Shown piece after piece: positions 1 through 24,815 of a stretch of 64,000 nucleotides of DNA; the first letter of the stretch is position 1; each line of letters begins with the position of its first letter. Both the position numbers and the translations under genes were made by a program. The notes below the pieces were generated by a model, which saw nothing but the letters and a program-made list of their open reading frames with translations, searched no databases and had not been told where the DNA came from. The stretch is from the NCBI GenBank assembly GCA_964019165.1, contig OZ025287.1, positions 8,215,930-8,279,929 on the forward strand, given 5' to 3'. The DNA is from Mastigias papua. Lineage: Eukaryota > Cnidaria > Scyphozoa > Rhizostomeae > Mastigiidae.

Positions 1-69
1 CCAAGCAAAGACAAAGAAATGAGATTATCAAAAAGATCTTATCCCGCATCAAGAGCTTATCCCACTCAC

Positions 70-3000
70 CATTTTTAATAGTTTCAAATACTTTTGATAT
101 CGTGGATCATCAGCAATTGTCTTTGCTAAAATGGAATAGAAGCATAACAAAGAATGTAAATAATTTGCATTCAATTGATCTACATCTAGGTTCCTGCCTA
201 AATTATACAAAAGTATAACCTCTACAGTGATAGTTAAGTTAGTCACTATTATTCAAATTTTCATACTAAATTTAGTAGTGCCAATGGTGGCGCCATGGAG
301 AAGGAAGTGAGACCGGGAAGACATGCCCTTCCTAATTCACTCTAGGATCAATGTTCAAATTCTTCCAAACTCGGAAAAAGTTCCAAGTAGAACAAAAATC
401 AATTCTTTGCTATCCAGTATCATTGTTTTCATAAACCTTTAGTAGACTCGTTTAGTGTACATTCTGCAATGAAGGGAGTGTCTACAATGGGGGAGATCAC
501 TATAAGGGTATGACTCACAGACATCCCTCTAGTTTGTGGTAGCTGCTGTTACCCCTGGGTGCCACAAATTCTTTGAAAGAAGTCATACATCTTCAGAGTC
601 ATATCGATCTCGAGTTTTTCCAAAATGAGGATTCTTTTTCACCTTCATGATCTATGCTAAAAACCCCTCATTTCTAAAATTTGGAGGTTGGTCACGAACT
701 TGCTAAGTCAACTTAGCAGGCAGATGGCAGATTCTCATCCATGTTCAAAACTGCGGCAAATTTTAACCCACGTTGACAAAAGCTTTTCAAATAATTAACA
801 AATCAACTCGCCCATCAACGCAAACTAAACAAAAAACTCATATGCATGATGTACAAAATTACAAGAGATTTCAAAAAATAAGCTACTTACTGGCAGGTTT
901 CTCTGGTTCAGGCTCTAAAACAGACAAAAAGAAGCTTTAAGTCGGAGACAAGAATCATAACAAGATTCTACTCTTGCTGCTAAAACGATTCCTCATTACA
1001 AAAGAGTATAGTAAATGTGACAAGGAATGAAATATAATATGTACAAAGTAACATAATTTTGCAACATAATAAAGCATGATAAAATATACTACATAATATG
1101 ACGATATAAAATGTACAAAATTTCTCTTCCAACTCCATGCAAATCAGGAATAAGAGCTCTCTGGTCTTACTTATTTTGTTGTTATTTAATGTACTTTTGA
1201 AGTAGTTGGCAAGAGAAAGGTCGTCTAGTCGATTTGTTTATGAGGATTTTCATGATATCAAGTGTAAATACATGTATATATGCATGTACCAAACAATATT
1301 TCATTTATTGCTGACTTCTTCATGTGTGTGACTCAGAGGAATCATGCTCCGTACGTCGGGAGCCGTCAGCATAGTGTTGTAGGGTGGCCAGTTCCTTTCC
1401 TCGCCGCCTTTAACTTCTCCAGTGTTGCCAACAGGTGCCCATCTGCTACTGGGAGGACAGTGAGCGAGCATCCAAACTGTGATCCAAGGGTTTGGCTCGA
1501 ACTATCGATGCCCCGCTCAGCAATCAAGCATCAAGCGCTCTAAGCACTTGGCCACTCGCCCACCGCGCTACCATTACACGACGAAAAAAGGAGAGCACAA
1601 AATATATGAAGGAAGGTAAGATGACAGCAGCAGTGGAAACTTGGGTGAGGGGATAGCCCTGAACTATTTGCAAGAAAGGTGAGATTTTCACCTTAACTTT
1701 CCAGCATTTCCTTCATAGCGCCTAATGCAAAGAGATATAGTCCCATCATTGAGGCATCCAGGTTCAATTTACCACAGGTACTGCCCGCTCACATTCTGAT
1801 TTCAGTATCCTAAAATCTATGTTTACACACAATCAATTGAGAAACTAGGAGACGTATAGTTTGATGGTCAAAGTAAAGTTCTTTTGAAGCAATCAAGTGC
1901 ATTTTCTTCTTGAAGTGCAATATCCGCAACGGACTAACACTCCTTCTTCCTTTCAGATCTTCTCCAAAAGCTGGTATTATCCTGGTTTTTTCTTGCATCG
2001 GTTCAAGCTCTCTAAGTATCTTATTCCTGCCATCCATGCCTTTGAGTGCATCCATTGAAACTAAAACTTCCACATATGGCTGCTAAAATGTCTGTCAAGT
2101 TCGCCAAGTATCACTGGATTCAAATTCTCCTTGAGATCATCACAAAACTGAGCCTGCCTGGTATGACCTTTCGCAGCTTCTCTTTGAAATCAGGTAGTAT
2201 CCAGCGGTGTGTCAAAGGGCATTTGAGAGAAGAGAGTAGCAAAAATAATATACCGACTGATTTGAAAAAGGCTCCATGATCACGAAGAAGCCAAGATCGT
2301 TATAGCATACCCTGGTGCTCCTTCTTCAGCACGTCCCATGTGGATCATGGTGTAACACCGTTGGTGCAAAGCAAATTGCTCTACAGGTAGATGCAGCACA
2401 GAGGCAAAAAGCTCATGAATTTGCAACGTTTATACATTCAAGCAAAAACATTCACGCAATTTAACACATGGTATATATACTTAAAAAATTAAGTAGATAT
2501 TTTCCACTTATGGGTAGCATGAAAATTATATTGGGAACTTGTAGACTTTACAACCCCAAAAGAAAATTTCCAGGAATGGGATTGGCTTGTGCAGATGAAG
2601 AAATTATAGTGTAATGGCAAATGGGGCCACGTACCCTCTATTGCAGCTGGTTGCTGCTCAAGAGACACTTCAGCAGGAGGCTGGGTATCCTGAAAAAAAA
2701 GCAAAAAGGCATATGTAATCTACAAGAAATGCTGAATTGACTGATAAATATTAACATTCATATACAAAACTGGGGCAATTAAATATAAGATGCAAGTAAA
2801 TTGTCCCAATTCTACCTTTGAGCAATACATTTCAAAAAATTCAGCTGAAACCTCTGAACAGCACCCCTTACTAATCATCAACACAGGCCTGTAGACAGTG
2901 GGGGGGGGGGGCAGTTCCCCTACAATGATATGCTGATAATTTATGATGAGATGTTCCAAATAGTCATTTGAACTCACAACATAGTGCAAATCTGCAGTTT

Positions 3001-4871
3001 GATCTCACAGAAATACTTAAAACAGGTATACCCCTGTGGATTCATAGCTATCCTCCTATGGTTTCTTCATCGGAACTCATTTGAAATGCTTGTTGAAAAC
3101 ATCTTTATCATAGAGAAGCATCTATGGTTATAACTTAGACTTCAATGCAATAAAACAGGAAGCCCACAAGACCACAATGCTTATGTGCAAGTTGTCTAGA
3201 GTCAAAATACATACTGTTGGCTGCTGAGTAGACACTGGTTTAGTTGTCTCTTGAGTTTCTACTTTGATGTCATCCAGCCCTGGTATTGATGACAGCTAAA
3301 AGAAAAGCAAATGAGACAATATAAATGTCAGGACAGGAACCAAATGGGTACATATCTAAATAGCAAATATATGCCCTTGGTTTTAAGACAATATATGGCA
3401 AATTGGCAAAGAATTGAAAAAATGTCTTAGCCTCAGGTACAAGTGTAGGGATTGATAACTTTCCAAAACATTTTCCAAGTCTTTGAAATTTGCTCCAAAG
3501 TTCTTAGGCTGTAGTTGGAGTGTTTGAAAGCAAAATTCAGAAAGGCATCATAATCATAATGCAAATATAGTTGTACAAAATCATCAATGAAAAATGAGCA
3601 GGAAATATTTGACAAAGATACCTTTGTTTCCAATAAGCTAATAGTGATCTCAAGCTTTTGAATCCGTAATGAAAGATCCGCAAGTTTCTACAATTGGTTC
3701 AAGTATGAAGTTTTTAGTAGTTCCGTGGCTGAGGCTTGTTTTAATATGAACTACTAATTTGTAATTAGAATATAGAACATACCACTTGTGGTCTTGCCTT
3801 CAGAATGTGTAAGCACAGAATAGAAGTAGTTTGTTTTCTTCTTATATGATTCTTGTTCTCGGATATAAAATTCTCTAATGACTGATTTCTCTATGATATA
3901 TATATACTGTATATTACAAAGATTATGTAATGGTTAGTGTGGGATGACAAAGTAATAGTGCGGCGTTAGAAAATGCTGAGTAGGGAGAACTTAGGCCCAA
4001 ACAATGATTTTGACGCAAGATGTGGTTGTGCGTAGGAATGTGTGAATGAAGTAATGGTATGAGTTGTTATGGGAATAAAACAAATTGTGAAAATGAATGG
4101 TTATGAATAGTTATGGAAGAAATGATTAGTATAGGAGGAGAGAGATGCTACACGTTAAAGCATATTTCACATATTGCTATTTGATGACAACTTCATTGAA
4201 TCAGAAAAAGGGAGAGAAAAGAACATCATGAAAGACTAAAATGTCCAAAAATCTCTTTCTTGTGGTCTGCATTGTTTCTCAAATAAATGATAACTTTAAT
4301 TGTAGAGATTTTATCAACCTGATAGCTAGATCAGTGGCAAGATCATGGGGGTACGGGGCAAATGCCCCCCACTATTGTCAACACATGCTAACTGGGACTA
4401 CTTTAGAAACATATTGAAAGATTTCTTGTAAAAATATTTTCTATGTATAGAATATAGAATAATTGTAACAAAATTATAAAGTTCTTTGTTATTAATGGTT
4501 TAAGCATACAATAGGAATTGCACTCTAGGCTAAAGTAAATGATGTGACACAAATGACTTTACTGGGATTACACTCAAAGACCTCATCACTTTCTTGTCCC
4601 AATCACTTTCTTGCCCTAACTTCATTTACCGTGGTCATGCCACTGAGCTGAACCACATCTATATAGACTATCTAGAATGCAAGAAAGTTTGTACCTCTTC
4701 ACAGACACAAGCAAATCTATTCAGGAATTTGACTGTATGACACACAAAGGGATTGAAGAACGCAGCAAAATCTTTGTATTTCATGGCAGGAACCTAAAAC
4801 AATACATAAATAGGCTAATTAATACCTATCATTATAACAATTATCATCATCAGTATCAAAATTATCACTTT

Positions 4872-4963
<92 letters not shown>

Positions 4964-7900
4964 TATCATTATCATCATCAACAACAACATTGCAGCAATC
5001 TTCACCATCATAGCCAGACTGCATTCATTAAAGTGCTAAGTGAATATTTCCCACACCAATTTGACTTATTCTGATTGCAGAAATGCCACAGCTTAGTAAA
5101 TAGTCATACAATAAAGAAGAAGTATTTTCTATAATCCTAGCACCCGAAAACTTCATATGCACCAAAATTGATCTTACAATATCCCTTCCTAAGTGAAAAC
5201 AAATGAATGCCAACTGGCATCATATTGATCATTAAATCAGCCCCTGTATGCTTTCCATGTGACCTACATTGGAGATATCCAGTGAGGACTATGATTTTCC
5301 TCAGCATACTGGCATAAGAAAACCCTGAAAAATATACAAAGGGGTTTGTTGCTGAAAACCCCCTGCTGTATTTTTTAAATCTCTGAATGTTGTTTACAAA
5401 CAAGTTTTATTTTATGTTGTTATTGTACTTGTGGTTTAAATTAAATGAAACAAGGCTGTTAGGCTTTTAGCCTTTTGCTTATGGCCATGCAACAATACAG
5501 TGACTGATTTATGCTATCTTGGTATGAAGGCAAAAACTACTAAATAAATCTCCAGTGTGATCTTTGCACAGAATGCGCATTGGTCTACTGCAACTCTTGT
5601 ACTCACACATGGGTGGTAGAGCTGAGGAGGGGGCTGTAGCCCTCAACTTCTCACAGCAAATACATTTAAATACTGTCCTCTATAGCATCATCTATATCTG
5701 TGTATTAGTCTGTCCACTACAGCGTATGAGCCCCCCCCCCCCCCCCCCAACTCCACCAAATATAACGCTCCACAGCGCCTTCCATATAATTTTTGTAATC
5801 ATTAATATACTGCATTACTGCATACATCATGAGATGTCCCCACTTAATCATTTGCTTCAGGCTCCACAATAGCTCTTGCTGGTAGTACTAAACAACCAAT
5901 TTTGTACGAGGGGTTGCCATACGAAAACATCATGTGACCAATTTCTAGACTTTAATGTCCTGGGGACAAGATTCACATTCAGATTCGCGGACAACATTCA
6001 GATTCGATGGTAGTCATCTTGTAACTGTCCAGAACATGTCGTAGATAGAATATCGAAGCATCCAACTCAAATAACATCCGACTAGGCATGTTAAGGTACA
6101 TTTTGAATATTTTTTCATAATTTTTCACCCAGGGGGTTCCTCAAACGAAGTGCCGTTACGGTCAGTTACGTCATATTCTCATACCGATGAGTTTGAATTA
6201 ATGTGAATTTTCGATCACTTATTGCAAATAAATTAGAATTTCAATGAAATAACATCCGACTAGGCATGTTAAGCTACATTTTGAATATTTTCCCACAATT
6301 TTTAACCCAGGGGGTTCCTCAAACGAAGTGCCGTTACGATCAATTACACCAAATTCTCATGCCGATGCCCTCTCAACAATGTGAAATTTCGATCGCTTAA
6401 TACAAATAAAACAGAATTTCAATGAAATAACATCCGACTAGGCATATTAAGCTACATTTTGAATATTTTTCCATAATTTTTAGCAAAGGGGGTTCCTCAA
6501 ACGAAGTGCCGTTACGTTTAATTACGTCATATTCTCACGCCGATAAGTTTGAATCAATGTAACTTGTCGATCACTTAATACAAATAAAACAGAATTTCAA
6601 TGAAATAACATCCGACTAGGCATATTAAGCTACATTTTGAATATTTTTCCACAATTTTTAACCCAGGGGGTTCCTCAAACGAAGTGCCGTTACGATCAAT
6701 TACACCAAATTCTCATGCCGATGCCCTCTCAACAATGTGAAATTTCGATCGCTTAATACAAATAAAACAGAATTTCAATGAAATAACATCCGACTAGGCA
6801 TATTAAGCTACATTTTGAATATTTTTCCATAATTTTTAGCAAAGGGGGTTCCTCAAACGAAGTGCCGTTACGTTTAATTACGTCATATTCTCACGCCGAT
6901 AAGTTTGAATCAATGTAACTTGTCGATCACTTAATACAAATAAAACAGAATTTCAATGAAATAACATCCGACTAGGCATATTAAGCTACATTTTGAATAT
7001 TTTTTCATAATTTTTAGCAAAGGGGGTTCCTCAAACGAAGTGCCGTTACGATCAATTACACCATATTCTCATTCCAATGAGTCGGAATTAATGTGCATTT
7101 TTGATCGCTTGCTATAAACAAAACAGAATTTCAATGAAATAACATCCGACTAGGCATGTTAAGCTAGAGTTTGGACATTTGTCCACAATTTTTAACCCAG
7201 GAAGTTCCTCAGACGAAATGCCGTTACTATCAAGTATTTCGTAGTCAGGGTGATTTTGTTAGGTGAGTACGTCTAATGCGTTTTTTAGCGAGTATCAATC
7301 AGCTAGGAGCCTGCGATGGAGTCCAAACTGCACTGAATTACATGCTTTTGGCTGACGTCCGACAAATAATGCCAAGTCACATAAAAATAGTTCGAGTGCT
7401 CTGTTTCTTAAGGGGGCACAGAGTCATATTTGAGCTTCCAGGAGGGAACTTCCCACCTAAGCCACCCCATAGCTATGGGCCAGAAAGCGGAATCACAAAC
7501 ATTACAGGCACATTTTTATAAGAAACAGGTAATAAGAAACGGTAGACTGACTCAATTTTTCGAAAGTTAAGAAACAGCCCTACCCAAATTGAATAAAGCT
7601 AAGAAACTTTTTTAATTACGTCCAATAAGAGTCTTGATTTTGTTAGGGATGATAGCAACTTTGTCTCAGCTGAGAGGCTGTTTCAAAATTTTGCACCTCG
7701 GTAAGAGAACGATATTTGCCGGTTTGAGTTATTTTTCTGTGAGTGGAGTAGTGAGCATTTCTGGGAAACATTGCTTGCAACTTGTGTGGAGCAAGGTTGC
7801 CACCGATGATGCTTTGACTTTCACAGCTAAGTCAGAAGGCCACTTCTTAGATGGGGATGACCATGAAGGAATTGAAATGTAGTTACATTTCAGAGCATCA

Positions 7901-10387
7901 GCTTTTCCAGAAATGTTTTAATGGTTTCCTCTAAAATCCTAATGCTGTTTTCGTCCTGCAGTTCGCCATAGATTTGGAATGTATAAATATACATGAACTG
8001 GAAAGATATATTTTCAGACAAATGTGAAATCAAACAACTGAATAGTCTTGAATATAAAAAACGTTAATGAAGATAGTGAAATCATTACCATCTATTCTTA
8101 ATAAAAAAGAACTCAACAGGCTAGTGCTACTATAATAAGGACATTTCACACTCGATGGAGTTATAGTTTTGTATGACTGTTGCTTTACGCAACCAAGTTC
8201 TCATGATGCTTTACAAAGCTAGGTTTGAAAAGAATGAGAGGATTGTCAGTTAAGCAAAAAGTGGCATTGCTTTCTATAAGAACAAAAGTATTTCGGTGGT
8301 AAAATTTGCTTTTGTCATGAAACTTCTACATACCCAACGATTTTCGGCATGAATAAGTTAGTTCTTGGCAAAGCATAATCCCCACAACTTCCATTAGCAG
8401 TTTTCATGAGGAGGCGCCCCTGCTTCTCCAAATCAAAAAATGGTTTCCCCACCTGCCATCAGAATCCAGAAAAAGTCACGGCTCCACGGCTCTGAGCCGG
8501 AGGAAGATCTTGCTTTCTATGTCGCATTTGAGGGAGGTTTGGTAATTTGCACCAACAATCCAGTTTCAGCAAAGTTTTCAGTTGTGACATCGACTGTGAA
8601 AGACACAGCCCTTCTACCTTACAATTTTTCGAGACATGCACAATGCAGAGTTCGAGAACTTTGGCTAGTTTTAATTTGCCTAAAAGAGGAAGGTTTATGA
8701 TAAAGGTTTTACAACCAGAGGAAGGCTGGCACATTTTCTGGACTTCCCTGCGATTTCATTTTCTAAAAACAGCTAGTGATGCCACAGAATAGAGGTCGTT
8801 GGCTGATTGGTTAATCCAGTCTGCCTCGAAGATTTTTGACTTTCAATACCACACAGTGCCTGAGTTTTGCTTTTGATATTCAATAACAGAGAGGAATATG
8901 AATAATGTTTTGTTTGAAAAACTGCCATTGAGAACTGTGATAATGAAAGAAGTATAAAAATTCCGTAAGGATTCGATTAAGCCCCCTCCGTCGAATAAGC
9001 CCACACCGCCAGAATGATTCCTCCATGATCCCATCTAGATTTACATTTCATCAAAGTATTTTATATAGAATAATGATATAAGATATTGTCTAAACGTAGC
9101 ATTCAAATTCCCCCTTAGAAGTGAACTTTTCCTCCCTAAGGGGGACTTCTCCCAAGTTGAGAAACACGGGCTTAGATGCTACGTCGCTATAATCAATGTT
9201 AATCACACATTGCATACTCTTTATTTTTTTTACAGAGAATGCTGAGGTGCTACCTTTTCTATGAATTTATTTCAATAACGTTTACCTGTAGGTCGCGCAT
9301 ACAATACTCAGTTTTTCTCAATGTGGGAAGCCACTTACTTTCTCTATAATGTCAGCTTTGTGTAAGACAATCTAACACTTGATATTAGTGTGCCTCTTTC
9401 CTGTCCGTAGGCGTATAGCTATCTTTTGTTATGCCAGATCGAAATTTCACATTGCTGAAAGGTCATCGGACTGGGAATATGGTGTAATTGATCGTAACGG
9501 CACTTCGTTTGAGGAACCCCCTTTGCTAAAAATTATGAAAAAATATTCAAAATGTAGCTTAATATGCCTAGTCGGATGTTATTTCATTGAAATTCTGTTT
9601 TATTTGTATTAAGTGATCGACAAGTTACATTGATTCAAACTTATCGGCGTGAGAATATGACGTAATTAAACGTAACGGCACTTCGTTTGAGGAACCCCCT
9701 TTGCTAAAAATTATGGAAAAATATTCAAAATGTAGCTTAATATGCCTAGTCGGATGTTATTTCATTGAAATTCTGTTTTATTTGTATTAAGCGATCGAAA
9801 TTTCACATTGTTGAGAGGGCATCGGAATGAGAATTTGGTGTAATTGATCGTAACGGCACTTCGTTTGAGGAACCCCCTGGGTTAAAAATTGTGGGAAAAT
9901 ATTCAAAATGTAGCTTAACATGCCTAGTCGGATGTTATTTCATTGAAATTCTAATTTATTTGCAATAAGTGATCGAAAATTCACATTAATTCAAACTCAT
10001 CGGTATGAGAATATGACGTAACTGATCGTAACGGCACTTCGTTTGAGGAACCCCCTGGGTGAAAAATTATGAAAAAATATTCAAAATGTACCTTAACATG
10101 CCTAGTCGGATGTTATTTGAGTTGGATGCTTCGATATTCTATCTACGACATGTTCTGGACAGTTACAAGATGACTACCATCGAATCTGAATGTTGTCCGC
10201 GAATCTGAATGTGAATCTTGTCCCCAGGACATTAAAGTAATTTCTAGACCAGGAGCCCAGGAGTCAGAGGTCTCCTTGTCATTGCTCGAAAAACCAGACC
10301 AAGATATTGCACGAAATAGATAATACAAACAAATACCTTTGTCATATCATCTACTGCTATTTCTACTAAAGGCTCGTTTGCTTCCAT
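70..10387 (-). CDS. WASHC3: WASH complex subunit 3 (CCDC53) orthologue, 5' seven exons, partial
   Basis: Exons in order of transcription: 10387-10337, 4793-4695, 3687-3622, 3295-3215, 2689-2635, 914-891, 125-70; all have AG acceptors, GT donors and matching phases, giving 144 residues before the left edge. The first exon reads MEANEPLVEIAVDDMTK, matching the short acidic N-terminus of the family. Exon 2 gives VPAM...HTVKFLNRFACVCEE, exon 3 the coiled-coil KLADLSLRIQKLE, exon 4 LSSIPGLDD, and exon 7 the conserved DDPRYQKYLKLLKM. Exons 4-6 are a low-complexity P/E/Q/T linker. Known role of the family: a small coiled-coil subunit of the pentameric WASH complex, which drives Arp2/3 actin assembly on endosomes. 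The C-terminal exon(s) lie outside the window. Intron 1 holds the foldback transposon at 5949-10238. Family identity is from remembered motifs, not a search. Confidence 0.93.
126..2634. other. WASHC3 introns 5 and 6 (interrupted by the 24-nt exon 891-914)
   Basis: AT-rich intronic DNA. The only recognisable content is the 24-nt micro-exon and a tRNA-derived SINE copy in the minus orientation around 1350-1563. Nothing else is seen. Confidence 0.6.
1350..1563 (-). mobile_element. tRNA-derived SINE, family 1, copy 1
   Basis: Read on the minus strand, the 5' head begins GGGCGAGTGGCCAAGTGCTT and carries a B-box-like GTTCGAGCC, as in class-II (Ser/Leu-type) tRNA genes. A non-tRNA body follows, ending near GGAACTGGCCACCCTAC. 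The same head and body recur in the plus orientation at 30564-30835, so this is a dispersed SINE and not a tRNA gene. It is diverged and lies in a WASHC3 intron. Confidence 0.8.
4863..4981. repeat. (ATC)n microsatellite
   Basis: About 35-40 near-perfect ATC/TCA triplets in WASHC3 intron 1. They create poly-Ile and poly-Asp open frames on the two strands, which are artefacts. Confidence 0.95.
6069..7230 (+). repeat. Left-arm tandem array, 178-bp unit, about 6.5 copies
   Basis: Successive occurrences of AAATAACATCCGACTAGG are exactly 178 bp apart. Alternate units resemble each other more than neighbours do (6247 with 6603; 6425 with 6781), a 356-bp higher-order dimer. The last unit is partial and diverged. 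Confidence 0.92.
8464..8743 (-). mobile_element. Short MITE-like element inside the foldback element
   Basis: Flanked by short inverted ends (TCCAGAAAAAG at the left, rc of TCCAGAAAAT at the right). A related copy in the opposite orientation lies at about 49369-49655, where its target duplication can be seen. The frames across it are spurious. Confidence 0.6.
9428..10118 (-). repeat. Right-arm tandem array, inverted 178-bp units, about 4 copies
   Basis: The same unit as on the left arm but inverted, with boundaries at 9584, 9762, 9940 and 10118 (exact 178-bp period). The shorter copy number makes the two arms unequal in length, as expected if arrays expand or contract after insertion. Confidence 0.92.
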
Positions 10388-10569
10388 GGTGTTTTAGTTT
10401 ACACCGATTTTTCTTGATTTCCTTTCAGAACTACGGTTTCAGAACTTCTCTTCCCCTGCACAAGCAGAACCTCTTTTCCATGTCTTACCTCTTATTCGAT
10501 AAAGAATATGGCTCCCGCGAAATAGGGGACTTAGTAAATAGGGAGGCTTTGGCAAAGAAATAGTTAATT
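10388..10569. promoter_or_regulatory. Putative bidirectional promoter between WASHC3 and ZNHIT1
   Basis: 182 bp separate the divergent start codons, so the 5' UTRs and core promoters of both genes must lie here or overlap the genes. An E2F-like CCCGCGAAA occurs at 10514-10522. No TATA box is obvious. Function is inferred from the arrangement only. Confidence 0.65.
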
Positions 10570-15423
<4,854 letters not shown>

Positions 15424-17061
15424 AGTCAAGGGTGGAAGATTGGAGATTGCTACACCTGATAGAGAACACTGAAGCTGAAAGAGATGCATATCCGGATTAG
15501 GCCAAAGAGTTTGGAAGTTATCCAGTGTCGTCTACTATCCTTGATATGGCGAAACCTGAACACTGGATGCTGGAACATAGAAATTGTGCCAAAATATTGA
15601 CATCGTAGCGACTGAGTTTACTTTAAAGGCTCGCAAAGTCACGGGAATTGATACATAACTCTTTATCTTCAAACTTTAGGTGTGAAAAGTATGTAACTTT
15701 AATTATTGAAAAGTATATACCTGTGCAATAGCTAGACAATATCGCATGGTAATAGCTTATTCTTAGGAAGATCCTTACAAGCTGATGAAAAATTTTACCG
15801 GTCTTCATGATATATTTATGTCCCTCATTTATTCAGGGAAGGATGGTAGTTAAGAGCTATTTTGTCCTTGCATCAGCCTAATAGCCTGTGATGCACTTCG
15901 CTTTCTTGCACATACCTTCATAAAGAATACCAAGCACTTTAAAGACGTTTTCAATTTCGAATTTTTCGTCGCTGCAGACAATCGAGAATTAAGGAACCGG
16001 TTCCATTGACTGCATTCAAACTCGCATGAATTGCGTGTTATCCATTCAGGAAGCGGCTCAGAGAGGGGTTTCCGTTAAACCTTACTCCATCTAATCTTAT
16101 CTTACTTAGTTATGCATTTGAAGTTAAGAAACTATGCATGTGTTTTACAGCAAAGCTTATCCTCATGGCTGAGACTTTCTTTGCTTCTTCTTGATTTCAT
16201 TACTGAAACTTCCTTAAGATTTTCTTAGCAAGAATAAGAATATCCAAGTTTGCGAACACTACCGTGTTTCACTGACAGACAGCCACCACACAGACATATT
16301 ACTCTACCATATAGGTTGGCATAAGAAATCTTTGTGAATTACGGAAGAGAGATTATTGTCTTGAGTGCATATTGGAATTTTAAAAGGTATATGACTTGCC
16401 AATTTTAGTATAAGAACATAGCCTATATGAGTATTATTGCTCAAAATCGCTAAAATATAATTAAAATACTTTTAGGCTCAAAATAAAGTGAAGTACTCTT
16501 GTACGAAAGTGAGTAGTACAGTACACACAGCTCAGGTATAACTTTGATGATTGCCTGATATTATGTTTTGTAGTAACAAATGGTATGTTCAAATTCGTTT
16601 TGTCTTACAACTAGATGAATCCAAAAATATTGCTTGACTACTGCCATATCACATCGAAATCATCATTGCTAGAATTTTAGAAGCTGCATGGTCTATACCA
16701 TAGAGAATTTGCTTTGACTATGGGTTAAACCACTGTTCCTTAAATTGAACCCAAGAATCAGACAGGAGCCACAGCAGCCACCATGAAAACGTCATAGCAA
16801 TCCCATAGTGCCATCGTAATGACGAAAGAGGTCGCTCTATTGTAATATTTATATGACCTGTTGTTGTTCTGCGAAGTCAATGTCCTGAAAATTTTAATTT
16901 ACCTACAAGTTATGAAGCAAAGCACCTGTTTCCTTTAGATCTATAGGCAAGGTCTTGCTGGCGACACCTTCGCAAAGATATCTGCATATTGTCAGCTACG
17001 AGCGTGACAGATAGAGGTAGTCTTGCCACTACTAGAAGACTCTTGAGGACAGCTCTGGGTC
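15424..17061. other. Intergenic spacer between ZNHIT1 and the membrane-protein gene
   Basis: 1.6 kb of AT-rich DNA. It should hold the ZNHIT1 3' UTR and the promoter of the next gene. I see no further exon, RNA gene or clear repeat. Confidence 0.55.

Positions 17062-24815
<7,754 letters not shown>

Larger units (their letters stand above)
5949..10238. mobile_element. Foldback-type DNA transposon with 178-bp tandem repeats in its inverted arms
   Basis: The ends are exact inverted copies beginning ACTTTAATGTCCTGGGGAC. Immediately outside them is a perfect 9-bp direct duplication, AATTTCTAG, at 5940-5948 and 10239-10247. Both arms carry the same 120-bp outer segment followed by tandem 178-bp units: seven starts on the left (6069, 6247, 6425, 6603, 6781, 6959, 7137) and four inverted units on the right (ending 9584, 9762, 9940, 10118). 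The middle, about 7231-9429, has only short frames with no recognisable transposase, so the copy looks non-autonomous. A 9-bp duplication fits Mutator-like (MULE) elements and long repeat-filled arms fit the foldback class; the superfamily is inferred. It lies in WASHC3 intron 1, only about 90 bp from exon 1. Confidence 0.88.

Noticed and set aside
6069..7230. CRISPR-like regularly spaced repeats
   Set aside because: The period is 178 bp with homologous unit bodies, not short repeats with unique spacers, and the genome is eukaryotic.
7276..9612. Transposase gene inside the foldback element
   Set aside because: The frames are short, on mixed strands, and lack a recognisable catalytic or DNA-binding motif; several lie in the repeat units or in the nested short element.
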